This document shows, in pieces, positions 1 to 7,706 of a stretch of DNA of 35,073 bases. The notes beneath the pieces are model-generated. The model did no database searches, was not told the DNA's origin, and worked only from the letters and a program-made list of their open reading frames with translations. The translations under genes and the position numbers were made by a program. Origin of the DNA: Myxococcales bacterium (GTDB lineage Bacteria > Myxococcota_A > Polyangia > Polyangiales > Polyangiaceae); the NCBI GenBank assembly GCA_012514535.1, contig JAAZAA010000246.1:1-35073 (forward strand), given 5' to 3'. The stretch's first letter is position 1. Each line of letters begins with the position of its first letter.

Positions 1-459
1 AAGGACGCCGGGGTCACCGAGGAGAGCGACGAGGGGGCCACGGTGTTCCGGCGGGTCGCCGAGGACGCGCTGCGTCAGGTGGCCAGTCTGCTGAGCAGCG
101 CCCTGGGGCAGATGCGGGACGAGGACGTGCGGCGGCTCGACGCGGTGGCGGAGCTGCTGAGCACGAGCGAGTGTCGCCGGGCCTTCTTGGAGACCTACCT
201 GGGCGCCACGGAGGCGACCCCCTGTGGCCGCTGCGACGTGTGTGCGTCCGGGGCGCGCGTCACCGAAGGAGCGCGAACCGCCGTGAGGAAGGGCGCGGAG
301 CCGCCAACGTCGGCGGCGCAGTCGCCAGCAGCAGAGGTGCCCGCGCGGCGCCGTGCCGCGGCGCGGACGTGGAGCGTGTCGTCCCCGTCCGTCGAGACGT
401 TGCGCGTCGCCACGCCCACCGTGACGGCGCGGACGCCCCGGCGCGCGCTGCCGCGCTGA
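1..459 (+). CDS. recQ: RecQ-family ATP-dependent DNA helicase, C-terminal part (5' truncated by window)
   Basis: The reading frame is open from base 1, so only the last 152 codons are present. The recognisable part is the RecQ zinc-binding subdomain: a Cys in SECRRAFLETYLG, then PCGRCDVC, giving the four-cysteine pattern that follows the helicase core in RecQ enzymes. After the last cysteine comes a roughly 75-residue Ala/Arg/Pro/Thr-rich tail with no recognisable fold. No winged-helix or HRDC domain follows the zinc module, so this would be a short-form RecQ with a disordered basic tail. RecQ enzymes unwind DNA 3'-5' during recombination and fork repair. The helicase motifs lie outside the window, so the family call rests on the zinc module alone. 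Confidence 0.75.
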   Translation, partial: KDAGVTEESDEGATVFRRVAEDALRQVASLLSSALGQMRDEDVRRLDAVAELLSTSECRRAFLETYLGATEATPCGRCDVCASGARVTEGARTAVRKGAEPPTSAAQSPAAEVPARRRAAARTWSVSSPSVETLRVATPTVTARTPRRALPR

Positions 460-520
460 GTGAGCGCGGCCGTCCCGGGCGCCCCCAGGCGCCCTCCGAA
501 CGAGCGCGTTTCGAGGTCCG

Positions 521-555
521 GGTGCGGCGCTCGGGTGCGGCGTTCCGGTGCTCGG
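521..555. repeat. Short tandem repeat, 13-bp unit, about 2.7 copies
   Basis: GGTGCGGCGCTCG at 521-533 is followed by GGTGCGGCGTTCC at 534-546 and a partial third copy GGTGCTCGG at 547-555. It lies in the 131-bp gap between the RecQ-like gene and the CHAD gene. It is one of many short tandem repeats in this window. Confidence 0.6.
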
Positions 556-575
556 CCGGCATTCGAAAATGGGGC

Positions 576-584
576 TGCTAGGCT
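576..584 (+). promoter_or_regulatory. Extended -10 element, possible leaderless promoter of the CHAD gene
   Basis: TGC followed by TAGGCT ends six bases before the ATG at 591. No Shine-Dalgarno sequence is present between it and the ATG. Transcription starting about 6-7 nt after the hexamer would begin at or next to the A of the start codon. No convincing -35 is visible. The promoter role is inferred from position and from similar arrangements at other genes in the window. Confidence 0.4.
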
Positions 585-590
585 TGCTCC

Positions 591-1445
591 ATGGCCCCGC
601 GACTTGGACGAGGCCCGCTCGCCGCGGAGCTTCATCAGCTATCGCTCACCCTCTTGGACGAGTGCCTGGCGTTCCTGGAGGATGGACACCCGGAGTTCCC
701 GGTCACCTTGCACGAGTGTCGCAAGCGTCTCAAGCGCTTGCGGGGGATCCTCCGGGGCTGCCGCCCGGGTCTGCGCAAGCGCAGGTACACCGAGCAAGAT
801 CGGCTGCTCCGGGACGCCGCTCGGCTCCTCTCCTCCTGGCGGGCGCAGATCGCCCAGGCGGGAGCGCTGCGTCGGCTCGCCGCGCACTTCGGTCTCCCCG
901 AGCCTCGCACCCCCGAGGAGTGGGCGAGCGCCGCGGCAGCGGAGAACGCGGCCGCCCTGGAGCTCGACAGCGCCGTCGCGCGCCGTGCCGCGGCGAGCCT
1001 GCTCGAGCGCAGTCGGGAGGAGGTGCACACCTGGTTCGACGTCTCGGATCTTCCCGAGACCTTTGCTCGGGGCGTGCGCGCCGAGTGGCGCCGCGCGCAG
1101 CGCGGCTACCACGCGTCCCTGCGTCGTCCGGACGCCGACGTGCTCCACGAGTGGCGTAAACACGTCAAGTATCACCTCCACCACGTCCAGCTCCTGCGGC
1201 GGAAGGGCCACGACCACGAGGCCCGCATCCGAGAGCTGAAGGAGCTCGGCGAGCTCCTCGGCGACGCGCACGATCTCGCCGAGGTGAGGCAGCTGCTGCC
1301 GGCGCAGGAAGCCGAGGCGCCGCGCTGGAACGCGCTGCTCCGGGCGCGGGAGGCAGAGCTGAACCTGATGGCGCTCGAGCGGGGCGGCCCCCTCTTCACG
1401 GAGTTTCCCGCCGAGCTGGCGACGCAGATCCGGCGTTGGGGCTGA
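591..1445 (+). CDS. CHAD domain-containing protein
   Basis: This 284-residue, all-helical protein is rich in Arg, Glu and Leu. Two conserved His/Lys-rich helices mark the CHAD (conserved histidine alpha-helical) fold: one near the N-terminus (LHECRKRLKRLRGILR) and a second in the C-terminal half (LHEWRKHVKYHLHHVQLLR), followed by LGELLGDAHDLAEVRQLL. CHAD domains present a basic surface that binds inorganic polyphosphate, and they often accompany polyP granules or CYTH phosphatases. No CYTH domain is fused here and no ppk or ppx gene is next to it. The start ATG at 591 has no Shine-Dalgarno sequence but has a TAGGCT hexamer six bases upstream. The stop codon abuts the stop of the convergent isocitrate dehydrogenase gene with no base between them. 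Confidence 0.85.
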   Translation: MAPRLGRGPLAAELHQLSLTLLDECLAFLEDGHPEFPVTLHECRKRLKRLRGILRGCRPGLRKRRYTEQDRLLRDAARLLSSWRAQIAQAGALRRLAAHFGLPEPRTPEEWASAAAAENAAALELDSAVARRAAASLLERSREEVHTWFDVSDLPETFARGVRAEWRRAQRGYHASLRRPDADVLHEWRKHVKYHLHHVQLLRRKGHDHEARIRELKELGELLGDAHDLAEVRQLLPAQEAEAPRWNALLRAREAELNLMALERGGPLFTEFPAELATQIRRWG

Positions 1446-2477
1446 TCAATCCCCGAGGCGGTCGATGACCGCCTGGGTGAACTCGCGCGTCCCGAGGTCG
1501 CCCCCCAGATCCCGGGTCTTCTGCCCCTCGGCGAAGGCGCGGGTGTAGGCGCGTCGGATGCGGGTGGCGGCCTCCTGGCACCGCGGGTCCTGCCGCCTCT
1601 CTGCCAGGTGCTGGAGCATCATGGTGCTGCTCATGAGCAGCGACGTCGGGTTGGCGAGGTTCTTCCCGGCGATGTCCGGGGCCGAGCCGTGCACGGCTTC
1701 GAAGACCGCGTCGTCGTCCCCGATGTTCGCGCCTGGGGCGACACCGAGGCCGCCCACGAGCCCCGCGCACAGATCGGACACGATGTCCCCGTAGAGGTTC
1801 TCGCAGAGGATGATGTCGAACTGGGAGGGGTCCTGGACGATGCGCATGTGCGCGGCGTCGATGATCACCTCTTCGTAGGCGATGTTCCGATAGTCCCGCG
1901 TGTGCACCTGGCGGGCCGCCTCCAGGAGCATGCCGTCGCTCAGCTTCATGATGTTCGCCTTGTGGAACACCGAGACCTTCTTGCGCTTGCTCTGGGTGGC
2001 GTAGCGGAAGGTCCACCGGGCGATGCGCTCGCAGGCGGCGCGCGTCGCGACCTTCATCGACACGACCACGCCGTCGGTGATCAAGTTCTCGATGCCGCTG
2101 TACAGGCCCTCGGTGTTCTCGCGGACCACCACGAGGTCGACGTCCTCGAACCGCGTGTGGATGCCCTCCACCGAGTGCACGGGGCGCAGGGCGGCGTAGA
2201 GATTGAGCTCGCGGCGCAGCGCGACGTTCACGGAGCTGAAGCCGTGTCCCACCGGGGTCGTGCACGGCCCCTTGAGGGCGACGTGGTGCTCACGGATGGT
2301 GGCGAGCGTCTCCTCGGGGAGCACGTCCTCGCTGCCTTGCTCCAACGCCGCGAGGCCCGCTTGGCGCACGACGAACTCGAGGGGCGCCTCCGCCGCCCGC
2401 AGGATGCTCAGCACGGCATCGCTCACCTCTGGACCAATGCCATCCCCGGGAATCAGCACGACCGTGTGGGTAGTCAT
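1446..2477 (-). CDS. NAD-dependent isocitrate dehydrogenase (IDH/IPMDH family)
   Basis: The 343-residue protein is a single-domain beta-decarboxylating dehydrogenase. Visible family signatures are LIPGDGIGPEV at the N-terminus, the substrate-binding arginines in NVALRRELNLYAALRP, RENTEGLYSGIE, the FHKANIMK lysine segment, the metal-binding aspartate region CENLYGDIVSDLCAGL, and the nucleotide-site loop FEAVHGSAPDIAGKNLANP. The length and the RENTEG segment match the NAD-linked mitochondrial-type isocitrate dehydrogenases, which convert isocitrate to 2-oxoglutarate in the TCA cycle. Isopropylmalate or homoisocitrate dehydrogenase is the main alternative and cannot be fully excluded by eye. The start is supported by GGGAG six bases upstream of the ATG. 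It follows the AcpH-like gene with a 14-bp gap, so the two are probably co-transcribed. Confidence 0.82.
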   Translation of the reverse strand: MTTHTVVLIPGDGIGPEVSDAVLSILRAAEAPLEFVVRQAGLAALEQGSEDVLPEETLATIREHHVALKGPCTTPVGHGFSSVNVALRRELNLYAALRPVHSVEGIHTRFEDVDLVVVRENTEGLYSGIENLITDGVVVSMKVATRAACERIARWTFRYATQSKRKKVSVFHKANIMKLSDGMLLEAARQVHTRDYRNIAYEEVIIDAAHMRIVQDPSQFDIILCENLYGDIVSDLCAGLVGGLGVAPGANIGDDDAVFEAVHGSAPDIAGKNLANPTSLLMSSTMMLQHLAERRQDPRCQEAATRIRRAYTRAFAEGQKTRDLGGDLGTREFTQAVIDRLGD

Positions 2478-2491
2478 ACTTTCTCCCTAAC

Positions 2492-3166
2492 TCACCCATG
2501 TGTCGGGAAAAAGTCTCGAGCCCTCTCCTGCTCCCGAAGGGCGAGGCCGTGACGCAACTCCGTCAGCAGTGATTCGGCCGCGCGGACGACCCTCGGGCGC
2601 TGCTGGTCGAGCCACCGGGTGATGGCGGCGAGCTCGGTCGGGTTGGGTTCGAGCCGAGGGCGTCCCTCCAGGGCGCGGGCGAGCCGCTGGGCGATGCGCT
2701 CGGGATCTCCCTCGTGGAGGGAGACGCCACGCCCGTGCAGGCGCGCAGTGAGCCAGAGGAAACCTTCCGCTGCCCTGGTATCTCTCCAGGATAGCTCGCG
2801 CGCCGCGTCTCGGGCGTGCTCGAGGGCGGCGAGGTAGCAGCGGCGGTAGGCGTCCTGGTCGGCGAGCACGGCGTCCAGCAGCAGCTCCGTGCCGAGGTGG
2901 GCCGCGGCGCGGGCGGGCCCACGTCCCACACCGCCTGCGCGCAGCTCACGTAAGCCCGTCAAGTTGAGCGCGCCGAAGGTGGGGCAGTCGTGGAAGACGG
3001 CGTCCGTGTCGTGATGAAAGCTCAACCCCGCCCGCAGAGGCTCGCTCGCGGCGTCGGGGCAGACGGTGCGGAGCATCGCCGCGAAATCCGGGAGCATCGC
3101 GCCCAGCACGAAATCGGCGTCCCGGCGGCGCTCGGAGGCGATGGCGGCGTGTCCGAAGTAGTTCAC
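2492..3166 (-). CDS. ACP phosphodiesterase-like (AcpH-like) hypothetical protein
   Basis: The protein is 224 residues from the GTG start. It opens with NYFGHAAIAS and continues with LGAMLPDFAAM and a GLSFHHDTDAVFHDCPTF segment. These resemble the N-terminal layout of acyl-carrier-protein phosphodiesterase (MNFLAH..., LLGNFIADFVKG, GIRLHRRIDAFTDSHP), where conserved His and Asp residues bind metal. The similarity is partial, so only family-like status is claimed. I chose GTG at 3166 because AAGGGGA lies about five bases upstream. An upstream ATG at 3229 would overlap the divergent flavoprotein gene and adds a segment unlike the family. The isocitrate dehydrogenase gene follows 14 bp downstream. 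Confidence 0.6.
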   Translation of the reverse strand: MNYFGHAAIASERRRDADFVLGAMLPDFAAMLRTVCPDAASEPLRAGLSFHHDTDAVFHDCPTFGALNLTGLRELRAGGVGRGPARAAAHLGTELLLDAVLADQDAYRRCYLAALEHARDAARELSWRDTRAAEGFLWLTARLHGRGVSLHEGDPERIAQRLARALEGRPRLEPNPTELAAITRWLDQQRPRVVRAAESLLTELRHGLALREQERARDFFPTHG

Positions 3167-3227
3167 CCGATCCCCTTGTAGCAGGGCAGTGGCGTTGTGG
3201 CCTCGAAGGTGATTACTTCGGACGGGC

Positions 3228-3929
3228 ATGCTGGAGGAACGTACTTGGACCGCTCGGCTCAGGACGGACGCCCCCCTCGCGCCCTCCGTGCGCCACTTGA
3301 GCTTCGAGGTGGACGCCCCCCGCGGGTTCCACTGGCTCCCCGGGCAGTACGTGGAGCTCTTCGACTTGGAGGCCCCGGAGCGACGCTTCGCCTACTCGGT
3401 GGCGAGCGCGGAGCGTCCGTCGTCGCCGGGGCGGTTCGAGCTCGCGGTGCGCCGTGGCGGGGCCGCGTCGATCATCGAGGAGCTCCGCCCCGAGGATCGG
3501 ATCGGCGTGGCGGAACCTCGGGGAGCGTTCGTGCGGCCCGGGGACACGCTGGCGCCAGCGGTGCTCGTGGCCAACGGCACGGGGGTGGCCCCGATGCGCG
3601 CGATGATCCAGAGCGCGTTCGCCCATGCCGGGACCGCCAGGCTGCTGTTGTTGTTCGGCTGTCGCTCGGAGGCCGATCTGCTCTGGGGCGAGGAGCTGAC
3701 GGAGCTGGCGCAGGATCCGCGCTTCGTGTTCATGCCCACGCTCTCGCGCCCCGGCCCGGAGTGGCGGGGGCGTCGAGGTTACGTGCAGGCGCACGTCGAC
3801 GAGCTCGAGAGCGCGGTGCGCGATGCGGACGTGTTCGTGTGTGGCTCCCGGGATATGGTCTCCGAGGTGAGCGACCGGCTCCGACAGCTGGGCGTGGCCG
3901 AGGAACGCCTCCTCATCGAGAGCTACTGA
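3228..3929 (+). CDS. Ferredoxin-NADP reductase-like FAD/NAD(P) oxidoreductase
   Basis: The 233-residue protein has the two-domain layout of the ferredoxin-NADP+ reductase superfamily. Residues about 1-100 form the FAD-binding barrel, with PGQYVELF, FAYSVAS (the RxYS flavin motif, with the arginine shifted) and a PRGAF loop. Residues about 105-233 form the NAD(P) domain, with VANGTGVAPMRAM, FGCRSEADLLW and VCGSRDMVSEV. The terminal LIESY resembles the C-terminal aromatic that stacks on the flavin. It probably moves electrons between NAD(P)H and a one-electron carrier, but no fused ferredoxin or hydroxylase domain and no neighbouring partner gene is present, so the physiological acceptor is unknown. 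Confidence 0.8.
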   Translation: MLEERTWTARLRTDAPLAPSVRHLSFEVDAPRGFHWLPGQYVELFDLEAPERRFAYSVASAERPSSPGRFELAVRRGGAASIIEELRPEDRIGVAEPRGAFVRPGDTLAPAVLVANGTGVAPMRAMIQSAFAHAGTARLLLLFGCRSEADLLWGEELTELAQDPRFVFMPTLSRPGPEWRGRRGYVQAHVDELESAVRDADVFVCGSRDMVSEVSDRLRQLGVAEERLLIESY

Positions 3930-3988
3930 TCGCGCCGGGTTCGGAGCCGGGGCGCGCTTCGTTCACGCTCCGGCTCCGTCCAGGCTCC

Positions 3989-4020
3989 GTTCAGGCTGCG
4001 CTGCGTTCAGGCTGCGCTGC
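3989..4020. repeat. Perfect tandem duplication of 16 bp spanning a stop codon
   Basis: GTTCAGGCTGCGCTGC occurs at 3989-4004 and again, identical, at 4005-4020. Degenerate copies continue leftward to about 3962. The TGA of the minus-strand gene at 4007-4315 lies inside the array (4007-4009). Confidence 0.8.
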
Positions 4021-4315
4021 GACTCAGGGGCACGATGACGTGCAGGCCCAGGCGCTCGCACTCGCTGGCGAGGGTCGTCGCGCTCGGTCGCTCGCGATCG
4101 AGCAGCTCGCACAGCTCCGCCGCCGCGGCGCCGAGCTCGCGGGCGGTGGGCAGGTTCGAAGGAAGGGAGTGCACACGGCAGCGTGCGCGAGCCAGGCGGT
4201 AAGCCGCGCGGGTCAAGCAGCCCGAGTGCTCGAGCAGTTGGTGATAACCGTCGGCGGTCTCCAGCAGGTGCCGGAGCCATTCGGAGGGGCGATGGTCCTC
4301 GAGGTAGTCGTTCAT
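4007..4315 (-). CDS. Small hypothetical protein
   Basis: This 102-residue protein begins MNDYLEDHRPSEWLRHLLET and is predicted largely helical, with three cysteines (HSGCLTRAAY, RARCRVHSL, ELCELL). I do not recognise a family. The ORF extends upstream in frame to 4459, but that part is Arg/Pro-rich and looks non-coding, so the internal ATG at 4315 is preferred. The gene lies downstream of the beta-mannosidase gene on the same strand, about 210 bp from its stop. Its 3' end is embedded in a 16-bp tandem duplication that includes the stop codon. Confidence 0.5.
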   Translation of the reverse strand: MNDYLEDHRPSEWLRHLLETADGYHQLLEHSGCLTRAAYRLARARCRVHSLPSNLPTARELGAAAAELCELLDRERPSATTLASECERLGLHVIVPLSRSAA

Positions 4316-4491
4316 CTCGGTTCTCGTGAGGAAGCGATGGGTGCGCCGCGCTCGGCCGCGCGGAGGACGTGTCCACCGGCGGTGAGTCGCGGGCGAAGGA
4401 GGGCGACACCCATGTTCCGATACACCATGACACCGGCCGCGCGGGCCCGCCACGCGCACACCTCGTGCGTGGGTAGGTAGAGACGGACAGG

Positions 4492-4533
4492 AGCGTCTTC
4501 AGAGAAGCGTCTTCAGAGAAGCGCCTTCAGAGA
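4492..4533. repeat. Three tandem copies of a 14-bp unit spanning the beta-mannosidase stop
   Basis: AGCGTCTTCAGAGA at 4492-4505 and 4506-4519, then AGCGCCTTCAGAGA at 4520-4533. The TGA of the minus-strand beta-mannosidase (4527-4529) lies in the copy nearest the gene. The 14-bp period is not a multiple of three, so the extra copies lie in the 3' untranslated region. Confidence 0.85.
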
Positions 4534-7202
4534 AACGCGGCCTCGTTGCGGCGCAGCACGGTCCGCGCGCCGAAATCCGCGACGAGCCACAGGTGCTCCG
4601 GCTGCCCATGGACGAGCTCGAGGGTGCGCTCCTCCCCCGGCACGAGATCGACGTAGTTGTCGTCCCAGAGTACCGGCGCTTCGTAGGACTCCAGCCCGAC
4701 GCGGAGGCGCCACGCCTTGGACACCAGGTGGACGCGATCGTTCCGCCAGATCGCCCGGAGGGTGCCGGCACGCGCCGCGTCGGGCGCGTCTCCCGTGAGC
4801 CGGAGGAGGCGTCGCGGGGCCAGATAGCGGATCTCGCGCAGCTCTCGCGGCTGGCCCTCTTCGGTCAGGGATCGCGTCGACGTCTCGGGACGTACGTCGT
4901 CTCGCACGCGGTGCGTCGACGTGGCGACCAGCGCGTACCGCCGGCGATCCCAGCGCTCGTCCAGTTCCGGGATCTCGGCGAGGGCCGGGATCTCGGCGAG
5001 GGGCGGGAGCTCGGGGAGGGAGAGCGTGACCGCTGCGATGGCCCCGGGCCCGCGCAGCTGGATCGTTTCGGTGCGCTCACCGACGGACGCGCCGGTGGCG
5101 AGATCGCGCAGGGAGAGGGTCACGGAGCCCTCGAGCTCGCCGGCGCGATCCAGGCTGACGTGCAGCGCGAAGCTCTGCTCCGACCCGTCGACGGGCTCGA
5201 TGGCGAGGAGGACGTCCGCGAAGGCGCGGCGCGCCGCATAGAAGGCCTGCTTCGGGCGTCGATACCAGTCCACGAGCGCCCAGCACACGCTTGGCCAGGC
5301 GCTGGTGTAGTTCCAGAGGATCACCCCACCGGAGCCCTGGACGCGGTGCCGTCGGATCACGCTCGCGACGGTGTCGGCCTGCAGGGCCTGGGACGCGGCG
5401 ATGAAGGCGTCGAGGTTGCGCGGGAAGGCGTAGTCCGCGCTGCGCGACAGGAGCTTGTCCAGCTGGGCGCCGTGGCGCGCGAGCAGGGCGCCGGGGCTCG
5501 GGCCGTGGGGCGCGCCGACGGCGCCGGGCGACCAGAGATCCTCGACGGGGAGGAACGTCTCCAGGCTCTCGCGCTGGGGGAGCGACTGGGCGCCGCACTC
5601 GGAGCAGAAGAGCGCCCCGTCTCCGGGACGGTCCACCTCTCGCCACCCGTACCACACGTCCCAGTCGTGCCGATCGCCCTCGCGTGGACCGTTCGGCGGC
5701 TCCTCGGGGGACACGCTGGCGGGGCTGCTGGGCCAGTAGGGCCGCTCGGGGTCGAGGCGCGCGAGCACGTCCGGCAGAATTTCGTAGAAGAGCGGGTGGC
5801 GACGCAGCTCGGGGTGCTCACGAACCGCCAACACTTCCCCCTCGTTGTTCCCACACCAGAGGGCGACGCTGGGGTGGCTGCGCAGGCGCCGGATCACGTC
5901 CTCGGCCTCGAGGCGGGCCTCGTCCAGGAAGCGCTCGTCGGTCGGGTACACCCCGCACGCGTAGGGGAAGTCCTGCCAGACCAGGAGCCCGAGCTCGTCG
6001 CAGGCGTCGTAGAAGGCGCGGCGCTCGACGATGCCGCCCCCCCAGACGCGCACGAGGTTGACCCCGCCCGCGATCAACAGCTCCAGATACGCCCGGAGCT
6101 CCGCGTCGCTGGTGCGCGTGTGGAGAAGATCCATCGGGATCCAGTTCTCGCCGCGGACGAACAGCGGCTCGCCGTTCACGACCAGGCGGAAGGCGGGTGC
6201 GGCGCTCGTTCCGAGATCGAGGGCGACGCTGCGGATGCCGACGCGCCCCTGGAGCACGTGGACGATCCGGCCGTCTCGCCTGACACGGAGCTCCCCCGTG
6301 TACAGATGCGCGGGGCCTCGCTCGCGGGGGTGCCAGCGCCGCGCGGCGGGCAAGGTGCTGGTCAGGGTCAGCGTCTGGGAGTGTCCGGCGTGGAACACGG
6401 CGTGTTCGCGGACCTGCTCCTCACCATCCAGGAACAGGGCGACCTCCCCTTCGAAGCTCTCGTGGGGCATGTACTCGGCTCGCGCCGTGATCGTGCCGCC
6501 CGTCTCGGCGATGGGTTGTCCCGACAGCCAGAGATCGTCCGCGAACACCCCGCGGCTCAGTTCCAACCTGACGGGGCCGGCGATGCCGACGGTGGGCACG
6601 CGGGGGGCCCAATCCCAGCCGAAGCTCATCGCGGACTTGCGCACGTAGAGGCGCTCCCCCGGCGCGTTCCAGTGGGGCAGCTCGGGTCCGGCGCGCCGTA
6701 GGGTGGCAGGCCAGCTCGCGTCGAAGGCGATGGCGATCCAGTTGTCTCCCGGCCGCAGGACGTCGGAGACGTCGACGAACAGGCGGCGGAACTGGTTCTC
6801 GTGGCGCGCCACACACCGACCGTTGACGAACACGGTCGCGAAGGTGTCGAGGGAGTCGAAGACGATGCGCGCCCGGGTGGCTCCGTCGAGATCTTCGGGC
6901 CGGAGGATCACGCGCCGGACGTAGACGAAGTCCTGCTCTTCGATGAAGCGCGCCGCGGCTGCCCGATCGGCGAAGTAGGGATCCGGGATGCGCCCGGCGC
7001 GCAGCAAGTCCTCGGTGACGAGGCCAGGCACGGTGGCGGGCAGCCATCCGGCGGGCGAGGTGCCGCGCAGGCTCACTTCGGCTGCCCGACGTTCCCCCGA
7101 GCGGTGCGGGAACGCGCGGAACGTCCAGCTCGCGTCGGCCAGATCGTAGGGCTCGAACTCCTCCCGGGGCGCCGCGGAGCGCCCGTGATCTCCACCCACC
7201 AT
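4527..7202 (-). CDS. Beta-mannosidase, glycoside hydrolase family 2
   Basis: The 891-residue protein has the GH2 layout: an N-terminal jelly-roll sugar-binding domain (with FVYVRRVIL, FDSLDTFATVFVNG and FGWDWAPRVPTVG), an immunoglobulin-like sandwich, then a TIM-barrel with FVRGENWIPMD and LVRVWGGGIVE. The acid/base glutamate is E454 in WCGNNE and the nucleophile is E535 in SECGAQS. FGWDWAPR and WCGNNE separate beta-mannosidases from beta-galactosidases. The enzyme would release terminal beta-mannose from mannans or N-glycan cores. I see no convincing signal peptide, so it is probably cytoplasmic. A GTG at 7205 sits directly before the ATG. The ATG at 7202 is preferred because TACTCT lies exactly six bases upstream. 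It appears monocistronic, with no sugar transporter nearby. Confidence 0.9.
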   Translation of the reverse strand: MVGGDHGRSAAPREEFEPYDLADASWTFRAFPHRSGERRAAEVSLRGTSPAGWLPATVPGLVTEDLLRAGRIPDPYFADRAAAARFIEEQDFVYVRRVILRPEDLDGATRARIVFDSLDTFATVFVNGRCVARHENQFRRLFVDVSDVLRPGDNWIAIAFDASWPATLRRAGPELPHWNAPGERLYVRKSAMSFGWDWAPRVPTVGIAGPVRLELSRGVFADDLWLSGQPIAETGGTITARAEYMPHESFEGEVALFLDGEEQVREHAVFHAGHSQTLTLTSTLPAARRWHPRERGPAHLYTGELRVRRDGRIVHVLQGRVGIRSVALDLGTSAAPAFRLVVNGEPLFVRGENWIPMDLLHTRTSDAELRAYLELLIAGGVNLVRVWGGGIVERRAFYDACDELGLLVWQDFPYACGVYPTDERFLDEARLEAEDVIRRLRSHPSVALWCGNNEGEVLAVREHPELRRHPLFYEILPDVLARLDPERPYWPSSPASVSPEEPPNGPREGDRHDWDVWYGWREVDRPGDGALFCSECGAQSLPQRESLETFLPVEDLWSPGAVGAPHGPSPGALLARHGAQLDKLLSRSADYAFPRNLDAFIAASQALQADTVASVIRRHRVQGSGGVILWNYTSAWPSVCWALVDWYRRPKQAFYAARRAFADVLLAIEPVDGSEQSFALHVSLDRAGELEGSVTLSLRDLATGASVGERTETIQLRGPGAIAAVTLSLPELPPLAEIPALAEIPELDERWDRRRYALVATSTHRVRDDVRPETSTRSLTEEGQPRELREIRYLAPRRLLRLTGDAPDAARAGTLRAIWRNDRVHLVSKAWRLRVGLESYEAPVLWDDNYVDLVPGEERTLELVHGQPEHLWLVADFGARTVLRRNEAAFL
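4967..5020. repeat. In-frame 18-bp tandem repeat (three copies) inside beta-mannosidase
   Basis: CCGGGATCTCGGCGAGGG at 4967-4984 and 4985-5002 is followed by a degenerate third copy at 5003-5020. It encodes the hexapeptide repeat LAEIPA-LAEIPE after LPELPP, in the linker between the barrel and the C-terminal domain. The unit is a multiple of three, so the frame is preserved. Confidence 0.85.
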
Positions 7203-7208
7203 CACGGG

Positions 7209-7214
7209 AGAGTA
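7209..7214 (-). promoter_or_regulatory. -10-like hexamer, possible leaderless promoter of beta-mannosidase
   Basis: On the minus strand TACTCT is followed by CCCGTG and then the ATG at 7202. The six-base spacing is the same as at the CHAD, Hsp15 and holA genes. No Shine-Dalgarno sequence is visible. Confidence 0.4.
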
Positions 7215-7271
7215 TGGACCTGGCGGGCCACTCCATCACCCGCGGAGCGAACCGGCCCCGTCGCCTGGGCG

Positions 7272-7301
7272 TTGGAAGAGCCGGGAGTTCGCGGATAAGC
7301 T
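7272..7301 (+). promoter_or_regulatory. Putative sigma-70-type promoter of the Hsp15-like gene, leaderless
   Basis: TTGGAA at 7272-7277 and TAAGCT at 7296-7301 are separated by 18 bp. Six bases (GCCCGC) then lead to the ATG at 7308. The -35 matches four of six consensus positions. There is no Shine-Dalgarno sequence. The function is inferred. Confidence 0.4.
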
Positions 7302-7307
7302 GCCCGC

Positions 7308-7664
7308 ATGGACGCCGTCCGGGTGGATCGTTGGCTGTGCGCGGCGCGCATCTTCAAGTCGAGGACGGCCGCCCAGGACGCCTGCGTGGGCGGCCACGTC
7401 CGCGTCAACCAACATGCGGTGCGGGCGAGCCATCTGCTCCGGGTGGGCGATCGCGTCGAAGCGTCGGCTCCGCGCGGTCGCGTGGTGCTGATCGTGGTGG
7501 CGCTCGCCGACAAACGCCTGTCCCCACCCGCGGCGCGACTCCTCTACGAGGATCACTCGCCGCCCCCGCCTCCCCCGGAGCCGAAGATCGGCGTGCGCGA
7601 TCGAGGCGCGGGGCGCCCGACGAAGGCGGACCGCCGCCAGCTCGAGCGGCTGCGGGGTGGGTGA
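7308..7664 (+). CDS. hslR: S4-domain RNA-binding protein, Hsp15/HslR-like
   Basis: The 118-residue protein has an S4 RNA-binding domain at residues about 4-60. It has the typical VDRWLCAARIFKSRTAAQDAC opening and a GGHVRVNQHAVRASHLLRVGD loop. A short basic Pro-rich tail follows (EDHSPPPPPPEPK, then GRPTKADRRQLERLRGG), as in the Hsp15 family. E. coli Hsp15 binds 50S subunits that carry a stalled nascent chain after heat shock and helps recycle them; the same role is likely but not shown here. No Shine-Dalgarno sequence precedes the ATG. The stop codon lies in an 18-bp tandem duplication that provides a second in-frame TGA downstream. Confidence 0.85.
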   Translation: MDAVRVDRWLCAARIFKSRTAAQDACVGGHVRVNQHAVRASHLLRVGDRVEASAPRGRVVLIVVALADKRLSPPAARLLYEDHSPPPPPPEPKIGVRDRGAGRPTKADRRQLERLRGG

Positions 7665-7692
7665 GCTGGGATGGGGGGGTGAGCTGGGATGG
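7657..7692. repeat. 18-bp tandem duplication spanning the Hsp15-like stop codon
   Basis: GGGTGAGCTGGGATGG occurs at 7659-7674 and again at 7677-7692, an 18-bp period. The first copy holds the gene's TGA (7662-7664). The second copy holds another TGA in the same frame at 7680-7682. Confidence 0.8.
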
Positions 7693-7706
7693 TCACCCCG
7701 AGGGCT

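Noticed and set aside
1441-1450. Stop codons of the CHAD and isocitrate dehydrogenase genes abut with no base between them.
   Set aside because: Convergent abutting stops are common in compact genomes and no shared terminator is visible, so it is not worth a separate finding.
1608-2552. Long plus-strand ORF opposite the isocitrate dehydrogenase gene (314 codons).
   Set aside because: It is His/Asp/Val-rich antisense composition typical of high-GC shadows; the minus-strand frame carries complete family motifs.
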